A DNA stretch of 64,000 nucleotides, taken from assembly GCA_963669155.1 (NCBI GenBank), contig OZ022588.1:4316606-4380605 (forward strand). The letters run 5' to 3'. Position numbers and translations under genes: made by a program. Positions within the stretch are counted from its first letter, which is position 1; the number at the start of each line of letters is the position of its first letter. This DNA comes from Arbacia lixula. Its lineage: Eukaryota; Echinodermata; Echinoidea; Arbacioida; Arbaciidae. This document shows positions 62,201-64,000 of the stretch, one piece after another. The notes below the pieces were generated by a model. It worked only from the letters and a program-made list of their open reading frames with translations, was not told the origin of the DNA and searched no databases.

Positions 62201-64000
62201 CTTTTTTTGGTGCATATTTTGTATATATACGGTCCACAAGGACCGTACCCAGGGAAACAGAAAGAGTGATCTTTATGGAGATATTGTCAGAAATTACAAG
62301 CGAACTACTTTGAGGGGATTCACGTTGTGTTGCCTGTACACACAGGTGGTCTTTATAGACAGATTTGATTGTACTGACAAATCACATCTGATTTGTGTTA
62401 CACAGTAAGAACACTAAGTTTACAAATACAAAGCATACTCCATGGCATTCACACACATGCAGAAACATATTGAAGATGAAGAAAAACAGGAAGGGTCAAG
62501 TCAGATATATCTACAAGCAATCTACACAGCCACAGTTGCCATTATGGAAACAAAGATTATTTATGACAATTGTCCATGAGAAACATCAATTCTATTTGCT
62601 GTGATTAACATATACCTGTTAGCACAATTAAAATAAAATACACATAATTGTCTTCATTATCTTGTGCTCTTATGTTCGTAATTGCCCCTCCGTCCCTACA
62701 TACCTCACTCCAAGGCCCAGGCCTGTACGCGGTCGTGGGGCAGGGGCCAAAGGAGGGGAACACCTCCACGCTCTTGTAACGGTTCGAGTCAAATGCACTC
62801 AGCGTGACCTCCACAGTGTCTCCAAGTGACTGGTACATCAAGGAGTTTGTCACTGGTTCGCAGAATGGCTCGTTAGCATACATGTTCCTGGGGTCAAACA
62901 GCTGTATGCAAGAGAATGATTAGGAGAAATTAGGGAATCTTGTCATAACTAATGAAATCAATACTGCATTGTCCACATCCATGGGTTTGCTTGTATTATA
63001 CGAACAAAATTATATTTCCTTTCCTTTGTTATTTGATCTTGTTTTATTTTGTCTCATTTGAAAAAATGACCTATTGAAGAATGTCTTTGATATGCTTTTT
63101 CCTCGTTCTCCCCTCTCTCCATACCCCTTTTCCTTATCTTTTCTCTGTCTGCTCCATACTCGCTCTCTATCCTTCATGTTTACTTCTTCCTTCCTCATTC
63201 TCTCCTCATTCTCTCCTCTCAACATCTTCCACTAATCCCCATCAATCCCTAGCCTCACCTGAATGTAATCCGGTTCACACCGGCCTTCCACTCCAAAGCT
63301 GATGTCGAGAGCCAAAATGAAGAGTGTGATGCAACCAGCATCATTGGTGATAGTCAGTCTGCACTCATCATTGTACAGATAAAACTCAGATTCAAATGGA
63401 AACTCAGATACTTGGTTTCCTGTTGTGATGCGAGCATTGCAGCCTGAAAAAGACACAAGGAAAAAAAAGAGCTACTGACACAAAACCATACCAGTACCAC
63501 TTTTGGCGAGGCAACATCTACCCCATCAGGATGGAGTTTGCACATCCACAGTAATGATTTGTCTTTGCATGAATCAATGACATGTCAAATTTTTGTAAGC
63601 AGAACTTTTCACGCATTTCACATCATTTCAGCACTGTTCAATTTGATGTATTTGAAATATTTGAAATACACAGGAACAAAATCAAATCAACGTTATAATG
63701 GTGAATATATAACGAGATAATGTCAATACAATATTAGCGGAAGAAGAAAACAGACATAGGGGAAGAAGAAAAATAATAACTGGAAAATAATGTAGGGAAA
63801 AATGACACAGATCTTGAGTAGAAAATGCAGACAATAAAGATATTGAAGAAAATGGGTAAAGAAAAATGAGAAGGGGGAGCAGTACAACAAAAATAGTAGC
63901 TTACCAGGGCAGGCCTCCAAAAAGCAAGGCTCAGTAGTGCGAGGTATCTCATCTGGACATTCTGATGGGTCAGTCAGTTCGAAAGTCAGTGCCGTCCTGC
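21133..64000 (-). CDS. Giant secreted CUB/TSP1 multidomain protein gene, 3' part (41 exons; 5' end off window)
   Basis: Forty-one exons, listed separately below, join in one open frame and end in TAA at 21,133-21,135. They encode 11 CUB domains and 19 TSP1 repeats (the first partial), roughly 2,410 residues. CUB first-half exons start with two bases completing a codon and end in phase 0; CUB second-half exons are phase 0-0; TSP1 exons are phase 0-1 before a CUB and 0-0 before another TSP1. Every junction obeys this rule, which strongly supports the model. CUB and TSP1 are extracellular, disulfide-bonded modules used in protein-protein and glycan binding. No protease, EGF, lectin or membrane-spanning segment is visible, so I infer a secreted matrix, coelomic-fluid or egg/embryo-coat protein. 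The family resembles no named gene I can assign. ADAMTS13 also combines TSP1 and CUB, but it has a metalloprotease and not this alternation. Confidence 0.93.
21620..21745. repeat. Imperfect GT microsatellite in the last intron
   Basis: GTGTATGT/GTGTACGT dinucleotide tract between the two CUB11 exons. Confidence 0.9.
21878..22071 (-). CDS. CUB11, first-half exon (proximal acceptor form)
   Basis: Using the acceptor GTCCATAG next to base 22,071 gives 2 + 64 codons, from VMQSECNYT to TENVV, donor GTAAGA. TSPGYPDKTP is the CUB strand-2 signature. Cysteines 1, 2 and 4 are present; the extra third cysteine is replaced (SSYILV). Two upstream in-frame acceptors exist, at 22,170 and 22,269, in a 99-bp tandem repeat and would add 33 or 66 residues. 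Confidence 0.88.
22003..22299 (-). repeat. 99-bp tandem repeat x3 carrying the CUB11 splice acceptor and exon start
   Basis: Three copies start at 22,003, 22,102 and 22,201 and differ at only a few bases. Each contains a pyrimidine tract, CATAG acceptor and the first part of the CUB11 exon. The unit is 33 codons, has no stop, and stays in frame across all copies. Confidence 0.95.
22300..23215. other. Intron between T19 and CUB11
   Basis: Contains a short TTGAAT/TTAAAT simple repeat at about 22,378-22,425. Otherwise nothing recognised. Confidence 0.5.
23216..23360 (-). CDS. TSP1 repeat T19
   Basis: Same family as T18 (VNGGNAPSDKFC) but phase 0-1, ending FIECP plus one base, then donor GTATGA. 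It hands over to the last CUB. It lacks the GNFSE tail of T18, as expected for a TSP1 exon before a CUB. Confidence 0.93.
23845..24021 (-). CDS. TSP1 repeat T18
   Basis: CSSTCGNA type, 59 codons, phase 0-0. Differs from T17 in the middle loop (VNGGNAPSDTFC) and in DFIAGNFSE. Acceptor ATAATAG, donor GTATGT. Confidence 0.94.
24430..24800. repeat. Dispersed repeat fragment in the T18/T17 intron
   Basis: An AAT-repeat, then CATTTATATAGTGCATAATA, GCGCTTTACAATCATTTTAA and a GATAGAGTTCCATAGTCTAG block. The 'tatatagcgctttacaa' layout is typical of high-copy repeats in marine invertebrates. Family not identified. Confidence 0.5.
24993..25175 (-). CDS. TSP1 repeat T17
   Basis: CSSTCGNA type: the O-fucosylation glycine is lost and an NAT sequon gained. 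61 codons, phase 0-0, ends FIAGNFSE. Acceptor GATACAG, donor GTATGT. Confidence 0.95.
25800..26012 (-). CDS. CUB10, second-half exon plus first strand of T17
   Basis: 71 codons, phase 0-0, acceptor TTTCCAG, donor GTGAGT. Same module as the CUB8/CUB9 second halves; ends YGNFSE. Confidence 0.95.
26581..26759 (-). CDS. CUB10, first-half exon
   Basis: 2 + 59 codons. Begins VCDEYINST, a little diverged from CUB8 and CUB9, then near-identical from MSYMPNQDC onward. Acceptor TTCCTAG, donor GTAAGT. Confidence 0.95.
27784..27925 (-). CDS. TSP1 repeat T16
   Basis: CDVTCGGG type, phase 0-1, donor GTAAAA. Ends EFACP plus one base. Joins CUB10. Confidence 0.95.
28566..28748 (-). CDS. TSP1 repeat T15
   Basis: CSSTCGSG type, 61 codons, phase 0-0, near copy of T13. 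Acceptor AATGCAG, donor GTATGT. Confidence 0.95.
29453..29665 (-). CDS. CUB9, second-half exon plus first strand of T15
   Basis: 71 codons, phase 0-0, acceptor ATTCCAG, donor GTGAGT. Near-identical to the CUB8 and CUB10 second halves. Cysteines 5 and 6 present; ends YGNFSE. Confidence 0.95.
30878..31056 (-). CDS. CUB9, first-half exon
   Basis: 2 + 59 codons. Differs from CUB8 in the first residues (CGEY for CSEY). Cysteines 1-4 present, including the extra DSCV. Acceptor TTCCTAG, donor GTAAAT. Confidence 0.95.
31725..31866 (-). CDS. TSP1 repeat T14
   Basis: CDVTCGGG type, phase 0-1, donor GTAAAA. Sequons NVS, NGT, NDS and NNT. Near copy of T12 and T16. Confidence 0.95.
32668..32850 (-). CDS. 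TSP1 repeat T13
   Basis: CSSTCGSG type with an intact O-fucosylation motif, 61 codons, phase 0-0. Ends FIAGNFSE. Near copy of T15. Donor GTATGT. Confidence 0.95.
33790..34002 (-). CDS. CUB8, second-half exon plus first strand of T13
   Basis: 71 codons, phase 0-0, acceptor TTTCCAG, donor GTGAGT. GTYCGTGP carries cysteine 5 and SACPDY cysteine 6. Ends YGNFSE. The flanking intron on the 3' side matches that of CUB10 better than that of CUB9. Confidence 0.95.
34811..34989 (-). CDS. CUB8, first-half exon
   Basis: 2 + 59 codons. Cysteines CSEY, QDCV, DSCV and GECSDY. Near-identical to CUB9 and CUB10 first halves. Acceptor TTCCTAG, donor GTAAAT. Confidence 0.95.
34990..36275. other. Intron between T12 and CUB8
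   Basis: 1.3 kb of AT-rich sequence; nothing recognised. Confidence 0.5.
36276..36417 (-). CDS. TSP1 repeat T12
   Basis: CDVTCGGG type, phase 0-1, ends EVTCP plus one base, donor GTAAAA. Sequons NVS, NGT and NDS. Near copy of T14 and T16. It closes the run of five TSP1 repeats and joins CUB8. Confidence 0.93.
37751..37933 (-). CDS. TSP1 repeat T11 (tandem copy, diverged C-terminus)
   Basis: Same as T9 up to the sixth cysteine, but the linker strand reads FIVDSVSE instead of FIAGNFSE. The NFS sequon and the aromatic residue at the second tryptophan position of the next repeat are therefore lost. 61 codons, phase 0-0, donor GTATAT. Confidence 0.93.
38156..38210. repeat. AT/AG microsatellite
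   Basis: AT dinucleotides followed by AG dinucleotides. A shorter version occurs in the next copy at about 39,203-39,247. Confidence 0.95.
38254..38570. mobile_element. Insertion in the second copy of the TSP1 triplication
   Basis: About 320 bases present only in this copy of the triplicated intron. It contains GATTGGTC, two TGCGCATGCTC motifs (38,370 and 38,409) and an imperfect inverted pair around GCTCGCAG...CTGCGAGC. It may be a short non-autonomous element; no coding capacity. Confidence 0.5.
38801..38983 (-). CDS. TSP1 repeat T10 (tandem copy)
   Basis: Near-identical to T9, with one clear change (RSVTC for RNVTC) that removes a sequon. 61 codons, phase 0-0, donor GTATGT. Confidence 0.95.
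39563..39745 (-). CDS. TSP1 repeat T9 (tandem copy)
   Basis: 61 codons, phase 0-0, CSSTCGNA type. The repeat has five N-glycosylation sequons (NAT, NVT, NAT, NDT, NFS). It is one of three near-identical copies (T9-T11) that also share intron sequence on both sides. Donor GTATGT. Confidence 0.95.
39746..40606. other. Intron between T8 and T9
   Basis: The first part belongs to the triplicated unit. The rest is AT-rich with a C homopolymer at about 40,481-40,499. The last 40 bases before the T8 donor resemble the intron beside the CUB8/CUB10 second-half exons. Confidence 0.55.
40607..40780 (-). CDS. TSP1 repeat T8, chimeric exon
   Basis: Begins like the CDVTCG-type exons (T12, T14, T16). Unlike them it does not stop after the last cysteine but runs on through RYRYVSGNFSE in phase 0. 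Its 3' end and the adjoining intron closely resemble the 3' end of the CUB8 and CUB10 second-half exons, so it looks like a recombinant exon. It starts a run of five TSP1 repeats without a CUB between them. Confidence 0.92.
41469..41654 (-). CDS. CUB7, second-half exon plus first strand of T8
   Basis: 62 codons, phase 0-0, acceptor TATCTAG, donor GTGAGT. VRVCGN carries cysteine 5 and TVPCSQ cysteine 6; the RITFSSG strand is typical. Ends PGPYGE. Confidence 0.92.
42201..42379 (-). CDS. CUB7, first-half exon
   Basis: 2 + 59 codons. SPGYPAPAP is the CUB strand-2 signature. Cysteines CNQF, STCV, GLCW and RECR. No aspartate follows cysteine 4 (CRRGGLL). Acceptor CTCCTAG, donor GTGAGT. Confidence 0.9.
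42820..43700 (+). mobile_element. LINE 3' fragment, CR1/Jockey-like reverse transcriptase C-terminus
   Basis: An open frame from 42,844 to 43,326 reads YNSFIHSRISYCNIEWANC, LQKRAVRLCTG, HTDPLF.RLK..KI.DI and GPDIWNVLPSHIR.C...ISFKEF. This is the conserved C-terminal domain of CR1/L2/Jockey-type LINE reverse transcriptases. The frame starts just after an in-frame stop, so the element is 5'-truncated; the catalytic RT and endonuclease parts are missing. It ends in an A-rich tail near 43,690. It lies antisense in the intron between CUB7 and T7. Confidence 0.85.
43948..44098 (-). CDS. TSP1 repeat T7
   Basis: Begins CSVSCGWG and ends AGDCPL plus one base (151 bp, longest phase 0-1 TSP1 exon here). 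Six cysteines; O-fucosylation motif intact. Acceptor ACACCAG, donor GTAAGC. The following intron contains a LINE fragment. Confidence 0.9.
44814..45023 (-). CDS. CUB6, second-half exon plus first strand of T7
   Basis: 70 codons, phase 0-0. QTFCGS carries cysteine 5 and FSACER cysteine 6. Ends TTPFGE. The donor GTTTGC departs from the GTAAGT/GTGAGT/GTATGT used elsewhere, but reading frame and phase support it. Confidence 0.9.
45573..45766 (-). CDS. CUB6, first-half exon
   Basis: 2 + 64 codons. PPNYPDEYEND is an excellent CUB strand-2 signature. Cysteines CLEY, KVCQ, GMCV and AGCL. Acceptor TATGCAG, donor GTGAGT. Confidence 0.94.
46281..46425 (-). CDS. TSP1 repeat T6
   Basis: Begins CSATCGLG, is basic (VRRRKVEC), has six cysteines and ends EGECP plus one base. 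Acceptor CACACAG, donor GTATGT. Confidence 0.92.
46540..46876. repeat. 123-bp tandem duplication inside a dispersed repeat
   Basis: Two copies start at 46,628 and 46,751 (ACATAA.AATTACAATGAATA ... GAGAGTTATTCTT), differing at a few bases. The left flank and unit resemble the 5.68-5.98 kb element (CAAATAAAACA..., GTTGTG.AT.TGGG). Confidence 0.85.
47745..47936 (-). CDS. CUB5, second-half exon plus first strand of T6
   Basis: 64 codons, phase 0-0, acceptor TCCTCAG, donor GTAAGT. IELCSV carries cysteine 5 and FVECPRF cysteine 6. Ends LDEFGA. Confidence 0.91.
48662..48831 (-). CDS. CUB5, first-half exon
   Basis: 2 + 56 codons, the shortest first-half exon here. Cysteines CYEE, YDCV, DLCV and DTCD. 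Acceptor GGAACAG, donor GTAAGT. The reading frame is confirmed by the T5 phase-1 donor (completed codon Pro). Confidence 0.9.
48832..50333. other. Intron between T5 and CUB5
   Basis: G homopolymer near 48,918, A homopolymer near 50,143, and a perfect 12-base hairpin at 49,703-49,727. No gene-like content. Confidence 0.5.
50334..50478 (-). CDS. TSP1 repeat T5
   Basis: Begins CSETCGEG and ends EEECE plus one base (phase 1). Six cysteines and an intact O-fucosylation motif. The acceptor is a purine-rich CCAAAAAG, weaker than its neighbours. The frame and phase fit the model. Confidence 0.9.
50479..52865. other. Intron between CUB4 and T5 (2.4 kb)
   Basis: Mostly unremarkable. A fragment at about 52,103-52,190 shares GCATCATGCATTATTAATG and GGTGTGATACACAATGGTCA with the 17.8/19.6-kb MITE family, with the first part inverted. 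Confidence 0.45.
52866..53066 (-). CDS. CUB4, second-half exon plus first strand of T5
   Basis: 67 codons, phase 0-0. QQFCGES holds cysteine 5 and FTECPEY cysteine 6; GSFQFLVQF is the last strand. Ends VDDFGP, then donor GTAAGT. Acceptor TCTGTAG. Confidence 0.92.
53927..54111 (-). CDS. CUB4, first-half exon
   Basis: 2 + 61 codons with cysteines CYEE, VDCI, GDCL and GACL. The aspartate that normally follows cysteine 4 in calcium-binding CUBs is not seen (CLGQSLT). Acceptor CGGGCAG, donor GTGAGT. Confidence 0.91.
54525..54666 (-). CDS. TSP1 repeat T4
   Basis: Begins CDVTCGSG and ends NDPCP plus one base (phase 1). It has six cysteines and an intact O-fucosylation motif. Acceptor ATGGCAG, donor GTAAGT. 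Confidence 0.93.
55355..55549 (-). CDS. CUB3, second-half exon plus first strand of T4
   Basis: 65 codons, phase 0-0, acceptor CTTGCAG, donor GTGAGA. VTYCGNT carries cysteine 5 and IVECPQY cysteine 6; GFTAYF is the classic last CUB strand. Ends VGDFSQ. Confidence 0.93.
55931..56303. mobile_element. TTAA-flanked palindromic element, 373 bp
   Basis: Ends are TTAA then AGGGAGTATATTGTACTG and the exact complement before the right TTAA. Arms of about 160 bases match almost throughout (for example GCTGAAAGTTATTTGCCCTC and its complement). Lies in the intron between CUB3 halves. Confidence 0.9.
56439..56632 (-). CDS. CUB3, first-half exon
   Basis: 2 + 64 codons, acceptor CCTATAG, donor GTAACT. Cysteines in CDRV, QECT, DQCA and DPCE. 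SPNSPAAYDNN matches the 'sPnyP..Y..n' signature of CUB strand 2. Confidence 0.93.
57713..57854 (-). CDS. TSP1 repeat T3
   Basis: Begins CSATCGGG with an intact O-fucosylation motif. It has six cysteines and ends EEPCP plus T (phase 1), with donor GTGAGT. The frame continues into CUB3. Confidence 0.92.
57855..59220. other. Intron between CUB2 and T3
   Basis: Contains the GGGCCATTCCA palindromic element at 58,784-58,977; nothing else recognised. Confidence 0.5.
58784..58977. mobile_element. MITE-like element with GGGCCATTCCA ends, 194 bp
   Basis: The left end GGGCCATTCCACGGAAATGT (then ATGCGAGTCAC) is an imperfect inverted match to the right end GTGACTAGCAT...ATATGGAATGGCCC. Confidence 0.75.
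59221..59421 (-). CDS. CUB2, second-half exon plus first strand of T3
   Basis: 67 codons, phase 0-0, acceptor TCTGTAG, donor GTAAGG. Contains RYCPLP and DACPDF (cysteines 5 and 6) and ends AGPFSV. The TSP1 tryptophan is replaced by Phe. Confidence 0.91.
60270..60930. repeat. Dispersed repeat with three internal direct subrepeats and GACGGACA tail
   Basis: Three diverged units near 60,290, 60,470 and 60,630 share TGACCTCTGA.CTT.CAG, TTTTACC.AAAATGTCAC and GATTTGGATTTA. The block ends in a GACGGACG/GACGGACA tetranucleotide tract (60,850-60,880), then GGCAACATAATGCCTCCAGC...GGCAGAGGCATAA. Related ends occur at 43.71 and 53.39 kb. Confidence 0.75.
60950..61167 (-). CDS. CUB2, first-half exon with acidic insertion
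   Basis: 2 + 72 codons, longer than its sister exons because of an Asp/Glu run (VDDEDDEDDDDDDEC) just before cysteine 4. The run is encoded by a near-perfect ATC/GAT trinucleotide repeat at about 60,970-61,009. Cysteines: CSEN, LDCL, DQCI, DECPDY. The donor GTAAGA follows DYIL. Confidence 0.92.
61168..62013. other. Intron between T2 and CUB2
   Basis: The stretch at about 61,320-61,480 resembles the 60.3-kb dispersed repeat (GACAAAATTTGTTGACCTT). Otherwise nothing recognised. Confidence 0.4.
62014..62155 (-). CDS. TSP1 repeat T2
   Basis: Begins CTVSCGGG and ends in NTEECP plus one base (phase 1). All six TSP1 cysteines are present. The O-fucosylation consensus C-x-x-S/T-C-x-x-G is intact. 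Donor GTATAT. Confidence 0.93.
62704..62901 (-). CDS. CUB1, second-half exon plus first strand of T2
   Basis: Acceptor CATACAG, 66 codons, donor GTATGT. It holds cysteines 5 and 6 (PFCE, GPCP) and ends in RPGPWSE. That is the only tryptophan in the whole window at the TSP1 W-x-x-W position. Phase 0-0. Confidence 0.92.
63259..63443 (-). CDS. CUB1, first-half exon
   Basis: Acceptor TTTTTCAG, then 2 + 61 codons, then donor GTGAGG. It carries cysteines 1-4 of the CUB (CNAR, DECR, AGCI, GRCEPD). AGCI is the extra cysteine seen in most CUBs of this protein. The strand pattern CITLFILALDISF is typical of CUB. Confidence 0.92.
63905..64000 (-). CDS. TSP1 repeat T1, partial exon
   Basis: This exon is cut by the right edge of the window. 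The visible part gives the C-terminal half of a TSP1 repeat: cysteines in SECPDE, EPCF and EACP, then a donor GTAAGC after CCTG (phase 1). It joins CUB1. The first three cysteines of the repeat lie outside the window. Confidence 0.85.

Noticed and set aside
21133-64000. Possibility that the locus is several small CUB or TSP1 genes
   Set aside because: Every exon boundary is phase-compatible with the next. No internal stop, signal peptide or promoter was recognised between modules, and TSP1 domains are split across exons, so isolated genes would be incomplete.

Overview
The window looks like nuclear DNA of an invertebrate deuterostome, most probably an echinoderm such as a sea urchin. It is AT-rich by eye, its genes are intron-rich, and it is full of GT microsatellites, long palindromic (MITE-like) elements, broken LINEs and minisatellites. 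The taxon is inferred from style and domain content, not from a diagnostic gene. No operon, bacterial gene, tRNA, rRNA or CRISPR array was seen.

About two thirds of the window (21,133 to beyond 64,000, minus strand) is the 3' part of one very large gene. I could trace 41 consecutive exons with GT donors, AG acceptors and one consistent reading frame (about 7.2 kb of coding sequence, about 2,410 residues in the window). It encodes an extracellular protein made only of CUB and thrombospondin type 1 (TSP1) domains. Reading N to C: T1-CUB1-T2-CUB2-T3-CUB3-T4-CUB4-T5-CUB5-T6-CUB6-T7-CUB7-T8-T9-T10-T11-T12-CUB8-T13-T14-CUB9-T15-T16-CUB10-T17-T18-T19-CUB11-stop. The N-terminus and any signal peptide lie beyond base 64,000. 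There is no transmembrane segment before the stop, so the product is probably secreted. Every CUB is split over two exons. Every TSP1 has an intron just before its first cysteine, so the first strand of each TSP1 is encoded by the end of the preceding exon. The N-terminal half is divergent and strictly alternating. The C-terminal half is made of recent, near-identical tandem copies: a 4-kb CUB-TSP1-TSP1 block three times and a TSP1 exon with its introns three times.

Other features of the gene deserve attention. Ten of eleven CUBs carry an extra cysteine pair, and both of these cysteines are missing in the last CUB. A 99-bp unit carrying the splice acceptor and start of CUB11 is repeated three times in frame. 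T8 looks like a chimera of a TSP1 exon and the 3' end of a CUB exon. Several TSP1 repeats have swapped the O-fucosylation glycine for an N-glycosylation sequon.

Bases 1-21,000 hold little coding sequence. The exception is a probable first exon at 2,417-2,515 (minus strand) encoding a signal peptide, with a good TATA box upstream; the rest of that gene was not found. The remainder is repeat-rich intergenic DNA: palindromic elements (about 1.1-1.64, 5.7-6.0, 8.43-8.57, 14.2-14.85, 17.8-18.4 and 19.6-20.1 kb), an L1/Tx1-like LINE fragment at 10.5 kb, GT tracts, and a 2-kb G/T-rich minisatellite at 15.0-17.4 kb. Further mobile-element debris, including a CR1/Jockey-like LINE 3' end at 42.8-43.7 kb, sits in introns of the large gene.
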